NCBI GenBank assembly: GCA_040753075.1
Contig: JBFMHA010000073.1
Coordinates: 1-19,597, forward strand
Direction of reading: 5' to 3'
DNA from: UBA6814 sp040753075
GTDB lineage: Bacteria > Desulfobacterota > Desulfovibrionia > Desulfovibrionales > Desulfovibrionaceae
DNA: 19,597 nucleotides
The translations under genes and the position numbers were made by a program. Shown in pieces: positions 1 through 7,453 of this stretch; the stretch's first letter is position 1, and each line of letters begins with the position of its first letter. Below the pieces are notes generated by a model. The model had not been told where the DNA came from. It ran no database searches and worked only from the letters and a program-made list of their open reading frames with translations.

Positions 1-140
1 AGATGGTGATGCCCGGCGACAACGCGACCTTCAACGTCGAACTCATCGCCCCCATCGCCATGGAGAAGGGCCTGCGCTTCGCCATTCGCGAAGGCGGCCG
101 CACCGTGGGCGCGGGCGTTGTCTCGGAGATCACGGAGTAA
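1..140 (+). CDS. tuf: Elongation factor Tu, C-terminal fragment (5' end outside window)
   Basis: The window opens inside a reading frame (first full codon at 3) that gives 45 residues and a TAA at 138-140. The residues match the end of EF-Tu domain 3: a MVMPGDN start, a middle reading ELIAPIAMEKGLRFAIREGG, and the GRTVGAGVV strand close to the C-terminus. EF-Tu is the GTPase that carries aminoacyl-tRNA to the ribosomal A site. Only the tRNA-contacting barrel end is visible, so the GTPase domain cannot be checked. The stop lies 3 nt before rpsJ, and the rpsJ ribosome binding site sits within the last tuf codons. This matches the usual fusA-tuf-rpsJ junction of many bacteria. Identity is clear; completeness upstream is unknown. 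Confidence 0.96.
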   Translation, partial: MVMPGDNATFNVELIAPIAMEKGLRFAIREGGRTVGAGVVSEITE

Positions 141-143
141 GCC

Positions 144-461
144 ATGGCGTCCATGCAGAGCGATCGGATCCGGATCAAGCTCAAGGCCTACGACTACCGC
201 ATCCTGGACAAGGCCGTGGCCGAGATCGTGGACACGGCCCGGAACACCGGTGCGGGCATAGCGGGCCCCATTCCGCTGCCCACCAACATCCACAAGTACA
301 CGGTGCAGCGGTCGGTCCACGTGGACAAGAAGTCCCGGGAACAGTTCGAGATGCGCATCCACAAGCGCCTCCTGGACATCCTGGAGCCGACGCAGCAGAC
401 CGTGGACGCGCTTGGGAAGCTTTCCCTTCCCGCGGGCGTTGACGTCGAGATCAAACTCTAG
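144..461 (+). CDS. rpsJ: 30S ribosomal protein S10 (NusE)
   Basis: Encodes 105 residues, the normal S10 length. Family hallmarks are RIRIKLKAYD at residues 8-17, the GPIPLPT loop at 41-47 and SVHVDKKSREQFE at 57-69. S10 sits in the head of the small subunit; in the family it also acts as NusE, pairing with NusB in transcription antitermination. The ATG at 144 is preferred because GGAG at 134-137 lies 6 nt upstream; a second in-frame ATG at 153 would be 15 nt away. It is the first gene of the S10 cluster and is probably transcribed with tuf, as the gap is only 3 nt. Confidence 0.98.
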   Translation: MASMQSDRIRIKLKAYDYRILDKAVAEIVDTARNTGAGIAGPIPLPTNIHKYTVQRSVHVDKKSREQFEMRIHKRLLDILEPTQQTVDALGKLSLPAGVDVEIKL

Positions 462-477
462 CGCAGAGGATGACGTG

Positions 478-1113
478 ATGGCTGACACTCTTGGCATCTT
501 GGGTCGCAAACTGGGCATGACCAGGGTTTTCGGCAGCGACGGCACCGCCATCCCGGTGACCGTGATCGCCGCCGGCCCCTGCCCCGTGCTGCAGATCAAG
601 AGCGACTCCACCAAGGATACATACAGCGCCCTGCAGATCGGGTTCGAACAGATTCCCGAACGCAAGGTGAACAAGCCCGAACGCGGGCACCAGGCCAAGG
701 CCGGCAATGACTTCTACCGCTTCCTGCGCGAACTGCGCCTGGAGTCGGTGGATGGCTACGAACTGGGCCAGGACCTGACCGTGGACATGTTCACGCCCGG
801 AGAGAAGGTGAAGGTCACCGGCACCTCCAAGGGCAAGGGCACCCAGGGCCCCATGCGCCGCTGGGGCTTCTCCGGCCTGGGCGCGTCCCACGGACACGAG
901 AAGAAGCACCGCGCCCCCGGCGGCATCGGCCAGTGCGCCTACCCGAGCAAGGTCTTCAAGGGCAAGCGCATGGCCGGGGTCACCGGCGGCGACCGGGTCA
1001 CCTGCATCAACGTGGAAGTGGTGGACGTGCGGCCTGCCGACAACCTTATCCTGTTGCGCGGCCAGGTGCCCGGGCCCAAGAACGGCCTGGTGATGGTCCG
1101 CAAGCAGCAGTAA
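478..1113 (+). CDS. rplC: 50S ribosomal protein L3
   Basis: Encodes 211 residues, typical for L3. The N-terminus reads ILGRKLGMTRVF, and the long central extension that reaches towards the peptidyl transferase centre is visible as GFSGLGASHGHEKKHRAPGG at residues 130-149. Gln152, in GQCAYPSKVFKGKRMAG, aligns with the glutamine methylated by PrmB in E. coli L3 (known of the family; modification here is inferred). The frame is open from 412, inside rpsJ, but the ATG at 478 is the real start: AGAGGA at 465-470 is 7 nt upstream, and the protein then begins as its homologues do. L3 is an early assembly protein binding the 3' part of 23S rRNA. Confidence 0.98.
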   Translation: MADTLGILGRKLGMTRVFGSDGTAIPVTVIAAGPCPVLQIKSDSTKDTYSALQIGFEQIPERKVNKPERGHQAKAGNDFYRFLRELRLESVDGYELGQDLTVDMFTPGEKVKVTGTSKGKGTQGPMRRWGFSGLGASHGHEKKHRAPGGIGQCAYPSKVFKGKRMAGVTGGDRVTCINVEVVDVRPADNLILLRGQVPGPKNGLVMVRKQQ

Positions 1114-1126
1114 CGAGGAGTGCGTC

Positions 1127-1750
1127 ATGGCGCAGGTCAAAGTCATAGATCAGAACAACAAGGAAGTGGGGGAGATCACCCTGGCCCCCGAGGTCTTCGA
1201 GGTGCCCGTGCGCCCGGAGATCCTGAACCTGGTGGTCCGCTCCCAGCGGGCCAAGGTTCGGGCCGGGACCCACGCCACCAAGAACCGCGCCCTCATCTCC
1301 GGCGGCGGATCCAAGCCCTGGCGCCAGAAGGGCACCGGCCGGGCCCGTGCGGGCTCCTCCCGGTCCCCCATCTGGCGGCACGGCGCCACCATCTTCGGCC
1401 CCCAGCCGCGGTCCTACGAGTTCAAGGTGAACAAGAAGGTCCGCCGCCTGGCCCTGCGCATGGCCCTGTCCTCGCGGGTGCTGGAGGCCGGTTCGCTCAT
1501 GGTGGTCCGCTCCATCGAGACTCCGGAGATCAAGACCAAGCGGTTCGTGGAAATCGCCAAGACCCTCGGGCTGAAAAAGGCCTTGATTGTCCTGCCCAAA
1601 GAGGATAACAATCTCGCTCTTTCGGCCCGGAACATCCCCGGGATCAAGGTCCTCCTGCACGACCAGCTCAACGTTTTCGACGTGCTGCGTTACCCGCAGC
1701 TGGTCCTGCTTGAGGAGGCCGCCAAGGCCGTGGAAGAGAGGTTGAAGTAG
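1127..1750 (+). CDS. rplD: 50S ribosomal protein L4
   Basis: Encodes 207 residues. The long tunnel-lining loop is clear: RAGTHATKNRALISGGGSKP at residues 45-64, then WRQKGTGRARAGS. With L22, this loop forms the constriction of the peptide exit tunnel. The C-terminal half ends in VLRYPQLVLLEEA, the usual globular-domain close. GAGGAG at 1115-1120 precedes the ATG by 6 nt. In E. coli, L4 represses its own S10 operon, but that leader would lie upstream of the S10 cluster start and cannot be recognised here, where rpsJ follows tuf directly. Confidence 0.98.
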   Translation: MAQVKVIDQNNKEVGEITLAPEVFEVPVRPEILNLVVRSQRAKVRAGTHATKNRALISGGGSKPWRQKGTGRARAGSSRSPIWRHGATIFGPQPRSYEFKVNKKVRRLALRMALSSRVLEAGSLMVVRSIETPEIKTKRFVEIAKTLGLKKALIVLPKEDNNLALSARNIPGIKVLLHDQLNVFDVLRYPQLVLLEEAAKAVEERLK

Positions 1751-1752
1751 CC

Positions 1753-2043
1753 ATGCAGTACACCGACATTCTTCTCAAGCCGCTGGTGTCGGAAAAGGCG
1801 AACCTGGCCAAGGAGACCGCCAACCAGGTGGCCTTCTTCGTCCACCCCGGCGCCAACAAGGTCGAGATCAAGAAGGCCGTTGAAGAAGCCTTCTCGGTCA
1901 AGGTCACTGCGGTCAACGTGGTGCGCCAGCGCCCCATGCGCCGCACCCGTTGGGGCCGCGGCGCGGGCAAGGTGGCCGGCTACAAGAAGGCCTACGTGAC
2001 CCTGGCCGAAGGCCATAAGATCGAATTCTTCGAAGGAGTCTAG
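1753..2043 (+). CDS. rplW: 50S ribosomal protein L23
   Basis: Encodes 96 residues. It begins with YTDILLKPLVSEKA, the L23 signature region, and has the basic loop RQRPMRRTRWGRGAGKVAGY at residues 58-77 that contacts 23S rRNA. L23 lies at the tunnel exit and is the docking site for trigger factor and SRP. The gene starts 2 nt after the rplD stop; GAGAGG at 1736-1741 supplies a ribosome binding site 11 nt upstream. Translational coupling with rplD is likely from the spacing. Confidence 0.97.
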   Translation: MQYTDILLKPLVSEKANLAKETANQVAFFVHPGANKVEIKKAVEEAFSVKVTAVNVVRQRPMRRTRWGRGAGKVAGYKKAYVTLAEGHKIEFFEGV

Positions 2044-2045
2044 TC

Positions 2046-2876
2046 GTGTCCACGCGCAGACTGAAGCCCACTTCCGCCGGCCGCCGGTTCATGACCATCT
2101 CCTCCTTCGAGGAGGTCACCAAGGACCGTCCGGAGAAGAGCCTGACCGAGGGCCTGTCCAAGAAGAGCGGCCGCAACCATTTCGGCCGCCTCACCTCGCG
2201 CCGTCGCGGCGGCGGGCACAAGCGCCTCTACCGCCTGATCGACTTCAAGCGGGACAAGGCCAACGTCCCGGCCAAGGTGGCGGCCATCGAGTACGATCCC
2301 AACCGCTCCGCCCGCATCGCCCTGCTGCACTACGCCGACGGCGAGAAGCGCTACATCCTGGCCCCGGTGGGCATCTCCGTGGGCGATGTGGTGGTGGCCG
2401 GCGAGACCGCGGACATCAAGCCCGGCAACGCCCTGCCCTTGGCCCGCATCCCGGTGGGCACCGTGATCCACAACGTGGAGCTTCACCCCGGCCGCGGCGG
2501 CCAGTTCTGCCGCGCCGCCGGCACCTACGCCCAGCTCATCGCCAAGGAAGGCAAGTACGCCCTGCTGCGCATGCCCTCCGGCGAGGTGCGCAACGTGCTG
2601 GCCACCTGCTGCGCCACCGTCGGCCAGGTGGGCAACCTCTCTCACGAGCAGGTGCGCATCGGCAAGGCCGGTCGCTCCCGCTGGCTGGGCAAGCGTCCCG
2701 AGGTGCGCGGCGTGGCCATGAACCCGGTTGACCACCCCCTGGGCGGCGGCGAAGGCCGTTCCTCGGGCGGCCGCCATCCGGTCACCCCCTGGGGCAAGCC
2801 CACCAAGGGCTACAAGACGAGAAACCGCAAGAAGGCGTCGGGCAAGCTCATCGTCAAGCGCCGCGGCCAGAAGTAA
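2046..2876 (+). CDS. rplB: 50S ribosomal protein L2
   Basis: Encodes 276 residues, the standard L2 length. Visible hallmarks are RRRGGGHKRLYRLIDFKR at residues 52-69, the OB-fold segment IEYDPNRSARIALLHYADGE at 81-100, and the C-terminal loop MNPVDHPLGGGEG at 225-237. His230 aligns with the conserved peptidyl-transferase-centre histidine (His229 in E. coli). The start codon is GTG at 2046: GAAGGAG at 2032-2038 is 7 nt upstream, and the next in-frame ATG would remove conserved N-terminal residues. The gene begins 2 nt after the rplW stop. Confidence 0.98.
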   Translation: MSTRRLKPTSAGRRFMTISSFEEVTKDRPEKSLTEGLSKKSGRNHFGRLTSRRRGGGHKRLYRLIDFKRDKANVPAKVAAIEYDPNRSARIALLHYADGEKRYILAPVGISVGDVVVAGETADIKPGNALPLARIPVGTVIHNVELHPGRGGQFCRAAGTYAQLIAKEGKYALLRMPSGEVRNVLATCCATVGQVGNLSHEQVRIGKAGRSRWLGKRPEVRGVAMNPVDHPLGGGEGRSSGGRHPVTPWGKPTKGYKTRNRKKASGKLIVKRRGQK

Positions 2877-2885
2877 GGAGTCCAT

Positions 2886-3167
2886 ATGCCCAGGTCCCTG
2901 AAAAAAGGTCCCTTCGTGGACGACCACCTCCAGAAGAAGGTGGACAAGGCGGTGGAGAACAAGGACCGCAAGGTCATCAAGACCTGGTCCCGGCGCTCCA
3001 CCATCATCCCGGAGATGGTCGGCCTGACCTTTGCGGTGCACAACGGCAAGAAGTTCATCCCCGTGTTCGTGTCCGAGAACATGGTCGGCCACAAGCTCGG
3101 CGAGTTCGCCCCCACCCGCACCTTCTTCGGGCATGCTGCGGACAAGAAGAGCAAGGTCAAGAAGTAG
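2886..3167 (+). CDS. rpsS: 30S ribosomal protein S19
   Basis: Encodes 93 residues, starting MPRSLKKGPFVDDHL as in nearly all bacterial S19. The central TWSRRSTIIPEMVGLTFAVH (residues 33-52) is diagnostic. S19 is in the head of the 30S subunit, next to S13, and contacts the A-site tRNA region. AAGGAG at 2875-2880, overlapping the rplB stop codon, is a strong ribosome binding site 5 nt from the ATG. The tail KKSKVKK is lysine-rich, as is common in the family. Confidence 0.98.
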   Translation: MPRSLKKGPFVDDHLQKKVDKAVENKDRKVIKTWSRRSTIIPEMVGLTFAVHNGKKFIPVFVSENMVGHKLGEFAPTRTFFGHAADKKSKVKK

Positions 3168-3176
3168 GGTACGGAA

Positions 3177-3509
3177 ATGGAAACCAGAGCAGTCGCCAAA
3201 TTCGTCCGGGTGTCCGCGCAGAAGGCGCGGCTGGTGGCCGACACCGTCAAGGGCCTGCCGGTGGAGGACGCCCTGAACGTCCTCACCTTCACGCCCAAGA
3301 AGGCCGCCGAACTGATCAGGAAGGTCCTGGTCTCGGCCGTGGCCAATGCCGAACAGCTGCCGGGAATCGACGTCGACTCCCTGGTGGTGAAGAACGTGCA
3401 GATCGACGGCGGACCGATGCTCAAGCGCATCCGTCCCCGGGCCATGGGTCGCGCCTACCGCATCCGCAAACGCACCAGCCACATCACCGTGGTGGTTGAA
3501 GAGTCCTAA
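3177..3509 (+). CDS. rplV: 50S ribosomal protein L22
   Basis: Encodes 110 residues. It shows the L22 pattern AKFVRVSAQKARLVADTVKG at residues 7-26, and the C-terminal hairpin with GGPMLKRIRPRAMGRAYRI, which reaches the exit tunnel and meets L4. Macrolide-resistance mutations in other bacteria map to this hairpin; nothing unusual is seen here. The ATG at 3177 follows a moderate purine-rich site (TAGGGTACGG) overlapping the rpsS stop. The C-terminus is RTSHITVVVEES. Confidence 0.97.
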   Translation: METRAVAKFVRVSAQKARLVADTVKGLPVEDALNVLTFTPKKAAELIRKVLVSAVANAEQLPGIDVDSLVVKNVQIDGGPMLKRIRPRAMGRAYRIRKRTSHITVVVEES

Positions 3510-3522
3510 GGAGGGACGTCAC

Positions 3523-4164
3523 GTGGGTCAGAAAGTCCATCCCTACGGGTTCCGCCTGGGCTACAACAAGAACTGGCTGTCCCGTTGGTTCAGCAAGAAA
3601 GAGTATGCGGCCAACGTCCATGAGGACCACCGCATCCGGAAGTTCGTCAAGAAGCTCCTGTACCACGCCGGCATCTCCAAGGTGGAGATCGAGCGCGCCG
3701 GCGGCAAGGTTCGTCTGATCATCCACACCGCCCGGCCGGGCATCGTCATCGGCCGCAAGGGCGTGGAGATCGAGAAGCTGCGCGGCGACCTGCGCCAGAA
3801 GTTCGGCCGGGAGTTCTCCATCGAGGTGAACGAGATCCGTCGCCCCGAGATCGACGCCCAGCTGGTGGCCGAGAACATCGCCCTGCAGCTGGAGCGCCGG
3901 GTGGCCTTCCGCCGGGCCATGAAGCGCACCGTGAGCCTGGCCCGCAAGTTCGGCGCCGAGGGCATCAAGGTCTCCTGCGCCGGCCGCCTGGCCGGGGCCG
4001 AGATCGCCCGCTCCGAGTGGTACCGCGACGGACGCGTGCCCCTGCACACCCTGCGCGCCGACCTGGAGTTCGGCTACGCCATCGCCAAGACCACCTACGG
4101 GGTCATCGGCGTGAAGGTGTGGGTGTTCAAGGGTGAAATCCTGGACCAAGAGGTTGACCAGTAA
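3523..4164 (+). CDS. rpsC: 30S ribosomal protein S3
   Basis: Encodes 213 residues from a GTG start. The frame is open from an ATG at 3496 inside rplV, but GTG 3523 has a near-perfect AAGGAGGG site at 3508-3515, 7 nt upstream, and gives the conserved N-terminus GQKVHPYGFRLGY. The KH domain is clear, with GIVIGRKG at residues 73-80 carrying the GxxG loop. The C-terminal domain includes SEWYRDGRVPLHTLRADLEF and ends near TYGVIGVKVWVFKGE. S3 forms part of the mRNA entry tunnel, where it contributes to helicase activity. Its stop overlaps the rplP start (TAATG). Confidence 0.97.
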   Translation: MGQKVHPYGFRLGYNKNWLSRWFSKKEYAANVHEDHRIRKFVKKLLYHAGISKVEIERAGGKVRLIIHTARPGIVIGRKGVEIEKLRGDLRQKFGREFSIEVNEIRRPEIDAQLVAENIALQLERRVAFRRAMKRTVSLARKFGAEGIKVSCAGRLAGAEIARSEWYRDGRVPLHTLRADLEFGYAIAKTTYGVIGVKVWVFKGEILDQEVDQ

Positions 4165-4577
4165 TGCTTTCCCCCAACAAGACCAAATATCGGAAGCGCC
4201 AGAAAGGCCGCCTTCGCGGCAACGCCCTGCGCGGCGCCACCATCGCCTTCGGCGACGTGGGCCTCAAGGTCCTGGACCACGCCAAGCTGACCAGCCAGCA
4301 GATCGAGGCCGCCCGTGTGGCCATGATGCGGCACATCAAGCGCGGCGGCAAGGTCTGGATCCGGGTGTTCCCCGACCAGGTGATCACCTCCAAGCCGGCC
4401 GAGACGCGGCAGGGCTCGGGCAAGGGCGCTCCCACGGGCTGGTACTGCCCGGTCAAGCCCGGCCGGGTGCTCTACGAGATCAAGGGCGTGTCCATCGAGT
4501 TGGCCAAGGAGGCCCTGCGTCTGGCCTCGTACAAGCTGCCGGTGAAGACCGCCATCGTGGTGCGGGAGGGTCTGTAA
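4164..4577 (+). CDS. rplP: 50S ribosomal protein L16
   Basis: Encodes 137 residues. Recognisable segments are MLSPNKTKYRKRQKGR at the N-terminus, AARVAMMRHIKRGGKVWIR around residues 49-67, and ETRQGSGKGAPTGWYCPVKP at 80-99. The last segment is the loop near the A- and P-site tRNA; Arg82 lies where E. coli L16 is hydroxylated. The usual Met after that Arg is Gln here. The ATG at 4164 shares one base with the rpsC stop, and AAGAGG at 4148-4153 is 10 nt upstream. Termination-reinitiation coupling with rpsC is likely. Confidence 0.97.
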   Translation: MLSPNKTKYRKRQKGRLRGNALRGATIAFGDVGLKVLDHAKLTSQQIEAARVAMMRHIKRGGKVWIRVFPDQVITSKPAETRQGSGKGAPTGWYCPVKPGRVLYEIKGVSIELAKEALRLASYKLPVKTAIVVREGL

Positions 4578-4578
4578 G

Positions 4579-4773
4579 ATGAAGACCAAGGAACTGCGCG
4601 AGCTCTCCGCGGCCGAGCTCAACGAGAAGCTGGCCGAGTCCCAGAAGGAGCTCTTCACCCTGCGTTTCCAGCACGCCACCGCCCAGCTGGAGAAGACTCA
4701 CCGGCTGCCGGAAGTGAAGAAGGGCATCGCGCGCATGAAGACGATTCTCAAGGAAAAGGAAGCGGGGGCCTAA
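4579..4773 (+). CDS. rpmC: 50S ribosomal protein L29
   Basis: Encodes 64 residues forming the two-helix hairpin of L29: KTKELRELSAAELNEKLAES, then KELFTLRFQHATAQLEKTHR with the conserved LRFQ and an Asn/Thr-type turn, then VKKGIARMKTILKEKE. L29 sits beside L23 at the exit tunnel. The ATG begins 1 nt after the rplP stop, with GGGAGG at 4564-4569 nine nt upstream. The order rplP-rpmC-rpsQ is universal in this cluster. Confidence 0.97.
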   Translation: MKTKELRELSAAELNEKLAESQKELFTLRFQHATAQLEKTHRLPEVKKGIARMKTILKEKEAGA

Positions 4774-4774
4774 G

Positions 4775-5038
4775 ATGAGCGAAGAGCGCAAGTCCAACAA
4801 GCGGACCCTCGTGGGCTACGTGGTGAGCAACAAGGCGGACAAGACCATCGTGGTCTCGGTGGAGACCCTGGTGAAGCATCCGCTGGTCAAGAAGTTCATC
4901 CGCCGCAAGAAGAAGTTCATGGCCCACGACCCGGGCAACGAGTGCGGCATCGGCGACAAGGTGCAGATCATCGAGTCCCGGCCCCTCTCCGCGCGCAAGC
5001 GGTGGGCCCTGGTGAACATCATGGAAAAGGCGGTCTAG
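4775..5038 (+). CDS. rpsQ: 30S ribosomal protein S17
   Basis: Encodes 87 residues. It shows the S17 core KRTLVGYVVSNKADKTIVVS (residues 9-28), the loop KHPLVKKFIRRKKKFMAHDP, and IGDKVQIIESRPLSARKRW. S17 is an OB-fold primary 16S rRNA binding protein needed early in 30S assembly. The gene begins 1 nt after the rpmC stop, with only GGAAAAGGAAG-type purines upstream, so it is probably translated by coupling with rpmC. Confidence 0.97.
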   Translation: MSEERKSNKRTLVGYVVSNKADKTIVVSVETLVKHPLVKKFIRRKKKFMAHDPGNECGIGDKVQIIESRPLSARKRWALVNIMEKAV

Positions 5039-5047
5039 GAGAAGCCC

Positions 5048-5416
5048 ATGATCCAGGTTGAATCCAATCTCGACGTGGCCGACAACTCCGGCGCCAAGCG
5101 CGTGGCCTGCATCAAGGTCCTCGGCGGTTCCCGCCGGCGCTATGCGAGCCTGGGCGACATCATCGTGGTTTCCGTCAAGGAGGCCATGCCGCACGCCAAG
5201 GTGAAGAAGGGCGACGTGATGAAGGCGGTCATTGTCCGCACCACCAAGGAAGTGGGCCGGCCCGACGGCTCCTACATCAAGTTCGACTCCAACTCCGCGG
5301 TGCTCCTGAACAACCAGCTCGAGCCCGTGGGCACCCGCATCTTCGGCCCCGTGGCCAGGGAGCTCCGGCAGAAGAACTTCATGAAGATCGTCTCCCTCGC
5401 TCCCGAGGTCCTGTAG
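5048..5416 (+). CDS. rplN: 50S ribosomal protein L14
   Basis: Encodes 122 residues, the near-invariant L14 length. It starts MIQVESNLDVADNSGAKRVA and continues to the signature KKGDVMKAVIVRTTKEVGRP and the C-terminal IFGPVARELRQKNFMKIVSL. L14 lies at the subunit interface, forms an intersubunit bridge and is the binding site of the silencing factor RsfS. TAGGAG overlapping the rpsQ stop lies 6 nt before the ATG. Confidence 0.98.
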   Translation: MIQVESNLDVADNSGAKRVACIKVLGGSRRRYASLGDIIVVSVKEAMPHAKVKKGDVMKAVIVRTTKEVGRPDGSYIKFDSNSAVLLNNQLEPVGTRIFGPVARELRQKNFMKIVSLAPEVL

Positions 5417-5427
5417 GAGTATTGGCC

Positions 5428-5751
5428 ATGGAATCGTGTAAGATCCGCAAGGACGACAAGGTGATGGTCCTGGCCGGCAAGGACAAGGGCAAGGTGGGCA
5501 AGGTGATCAAGGTTGACCGCAAGCACGACCGCGTGCTGGTGGAGAAGGTCAACATGGTCAAGCGCCACACCAAGGCCAACCCCTATGCCCAGCGGCCCGG
5601 CGGCATCATCGAGAAAGAGGCCCCGGTCCACGTGTCCAACGTGGCCGTCATGTGCGACGCCTGCGCCAAGCCCACCCGCGTGGGCTATCGGACCACAGGC
5701 GACGGCAAGAAGGTGCGCTTCTGCAAGAAGTGCAACGAGCAGATCGGGTAG
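5428..5751 (+). CDS. rplX: 50S ribosomal protein L24 with a four-cysteine motif
   Basis: Encodes 107 residues. The KOW motif is KIRKDDKVMVLAGKDKGKVG, and the C-terminal half has MVKRHTKANPYAQRPGGI. A four-cysteine knuckle, Cys76-x2-Cys79 and Cys99-x2-Cys102, brackets KPTRVGYR; it occurs in many but not all bacterial L24 proteins and probably binds zinc. An in-frame TTG lies at 5422, but AGGAG at 5415-5419 is only 2 nt from it and 8 nt from the ATG at 5428, so ATG 5428 is the start. L24 nucleates 50S assembly. Confidence 0.96.
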   Translation: MESCKIRKDDKVMVLAGKDKGKVGKVIKVDRKHDRVLVEKVNMVKRHTKANPYAQRPGGIIEKEAPVHVSNVAVMCDACAKPTRVGYRTTGDGKKVRFCKKCNEQIG

Positions 5752-5759
5752 GTGCAGCC

Positions 5760-6299
5760 ATGACTCGGCTTGAAATGATCTACAAGGAAAAGGTTGCGCC
5801 TGCGCTGATGCAGGAGTTCGGCTACAAGAGCCCCATGGAAGTGCCGCGGATCAAGGCGGTGAGCCTGAACATCGGCCTGGGCGAGGCGAGCCAGAACAAC
5901 AAGCTCATCGAAGACGCGGTCGACGAACTCACCAAGATCGCCGGCCAGAAGGCCGTGATCACCCGGGCCCGCAAGTCCATCGCCGCCTTCAAGCTGCGCG
6001 AGAACATGCCCGTGGGTTGCCGCGTAACCCTGCGCCAGGAACGCATGTGGGACTTCCTGGACAAGCTGATGAACTTCGCCCTGCCCCGGGTGCGCGACTT
6101 CCGCGGAGTTCCCGACCGGGGTTTCGACGGGCGCGGCAATTTCACCCTGGGCGTGCGCGAGCACTCCATCTTCCCGGAGATCAACATCGACCGGGTGGAG
6201 AAGCCCAAGGGCATGAACGTGACCATCGTCACCACGGCGCGTACCGACAAGGAAGGGAAGATGCTTCTCGACCTGCTCGGCATGCCGTTCAGAAAGTAA
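5760..6299 (+). CDS. rplE: 50S ribosomal protein L5
   Basis: Encodes 179 residues, the standard L5 length. Diagnostic parts are LEMIYKEKVAPALMQEFGY at the start, PRIKAVSLNIGLGEA around residues 30-44, TRARKSIAAFKLRE, and GVREHSIFPEI near the C-terminus. L5 binds 5S rRNA and helix 84 and contacts the P-site tRNA. The frame is open upstream, inside rplX, but the ATG at 5760, 8 nt after the rplX stop, gives the family N-terminus. The ribosome binding site is weak (GTAGGTG), which suggests coupling to rplX. Confidence 0.97.
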   Translation: MTRLEMIYKEKVAPALMQEFGYKSPMEVPRIKAVSLNIGLGEASQNNKLIEDAVDELTKIAGQKAVITRARKSIAAFKLRENMPVGCRVTLRQERMWDFLDKLMNFALPRVRDFRGVPDRGFDGRGNFTLGVREHSIFPEINIDRVEKPKGMNVTIVTTARTDKEGKMLLDLLGMPFRK

Positions 6300-6311
6300 G
6301 GAGGAAGGCGA

Positions 6312-6497
6312 GTGTCCCGCTTAGCCCTCAAATTCAAGTCCCAGCGCAAGCCCAAGTTCTCCAGCCGCGGCTACAACCGCTGCCCCATCTGCGGTCGGCC
6401 CCGCGCGTTCCTGCGGCGCTTCGGCATCTGCCGCATCTGCTTCCGGAACATGGCCCTGGCCGGCGAACTGCCGGGCGTGCGCAAATCGAGCTGGTAG
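6312..6497 (+). CDS. rpsN: 30S ribosomal protein S14, short zinc-binding type
   Basis: Encodes 61 residues, the short S14 type. Cys24-x2-Cys27 and Cys40-x2-Cys43 form the zinc ribbon, followed by FRNMALAGELPGVRKSSW, the diagnostic C-terminus. S14 sits in the 30S head with S3 and S10. The start codon is GTG at 6312, with AAGGAGG at 6298-6304 seven nt upstream. The longer cysteine-free S14 form, used elsewhere under zinc limitation, is not in this window. Confidence 0.97.
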   Translation: MSRLALKFKSQRKPKFSSRGYNRCPICGRPRAFLRRFGICRICFRNMALAGELPGVRKSSW

Positions 6498-6513
6498 GTT
6501 TAAGGAGCACATC

Positions 6514-6891
6514 ATGGTTGATCCCATTGCGGACATGCTGGCCCGTCTGCGCAACGCCCATCAGGCGCTGCACCAGAAGGTGGCCGTCCCCCGTTCCAAG
6601 ATGAAGCTCGCGGTCTGCGAGATTCTCAAGAACGAGGGCTACATCCTCGACTATTCCGCCGGGGAGCGGGATATCACCGTGGAACTCAAGTACGACGGCG
6701 GGACCCCGCTCATCTCCGGGATGAAGCGCGTGAGCAAGCCCGGCCGTCGCGTCTATGTGGGGGCCCAGGACATTCCCAGCGTGCAGAACGGTCTGGGAAT
6801 CTGCGTCCTGTCCACCTCCCGCGGCGTGCTCGCGGGCGGCGAAGCCAAGGCCCAGAACATCGGCGGCGAACTCTTGTTCGAAGTCTGGTAG
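6514..6891 (+). CDS. rpsH: 30S ribosomal protein S8
   Basis: Encodes 125 residues. It begins MVDPIADMLARLRNAHQA, the universal S8 opening, and ends in STSRGVLAGGEAKAQNIGGE followed by LLFEVW. S8 binds helix 21 of 16S rRNA and in E. coli represses the spc operon by binding mRNA near rplE; no such target structure was identified here. AAGGAG at 6502-6507 lies 6 nt before the ATG. Confidence 0.98.
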   Translation: MVDPIADMLARLRNAHQALHQKVAVPRSKMKLAVCEILKNEGYILDYSAGERDITVELKYDGGTPLISGMKRVSKPGRRVYVGAQDIPSVQNGLGICVLSTSRGVLAGGEAKAQNIGGELLFEVW

Positions 6892-6903
6892 GAGGAGGCC
6901 GAC

Positions 6904-7443
6904 ATGTCCAGAATTGGCAAACTGCCGGTCGCCATCCCCAAGGGAGTCGAGGTGACCCTCGGCAAGATGAGCATCGAGGTCAAGGGCCCCAAGGGCGCTC
7001 TCACCACCCCGATGCACGAGAAGATCGCCTACGAGAAGGCCGACGACGCCGTCGTCGTCTCCCGGGTGGACAACACCCGGCTGGCCCGGGCCCAGCACGG
7101 CCTTCGCCGCACCCTGCTGGCCAACATGGTCGAGGGCGTGACCAAGGGCTTCTCCAAGACCCTGGAGATCGTGGGCGTGGGCTACAAGGTCAGCGTCCAG
7201 GGCTCCACCGTGGTCCTGACCGTGGGTTTTTCCCATCCCGTGAATTTCGCTCTGCCCCAGGGCGTCGAGGCCAAGGCCGAGGGCAACAAGCTGACCCTTT
7301 CCGGCATCGACAAGCAGCTGGTGGGCGAGACCGCGGCCAAGATCCGCCGCGTCCGTCCGCCCGAGCCGTTCAAGGGCAAGGGCATCAAGTACGCGGACGA
7401 GCACATCCGGCGCAAGGCCGGCAAGTCCGGCGCCAAGAAGTAG
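6904..7443 (+). CDS. rplF: 50S ribosomal protein L6
   Basis: Encodes 179 residues with the two tandem L6 folds. The first opens with MSRIGKLPVAIPKGVEV. The linker and second fold include LEIVGVGYKVSVQGSTVVLT, FSHPVNFALPQGVEAKAEGN and, at the C-terminus, RRVRPPEPFKGKGIKYADEH, the family signature. L6 lies near the sarcin-ricin loop and factor-binding site. GGAGGAGG overlaps the rpsH stop 8-12 nt upstream of the ATG. Confidence 0.98.
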   Translation: MSRIGKLPVAIPKGVEVTLGKMSIEVKGPKGALTTPMHEKIAYEKADDAVVVSRVDNTRLARAQHGLRRTLLANMVEGVTKGFSKTLEIVGVGYKVSVQGSTVVLTVGFSHPVNFALPQGVEAKAEGNKLTLSGIDKQLVGETAAKIRRVRPPEPFKGKGIKYADEHIRRKAGKSGAKK

Positions 7444-7453
7444 GGGGACGGTC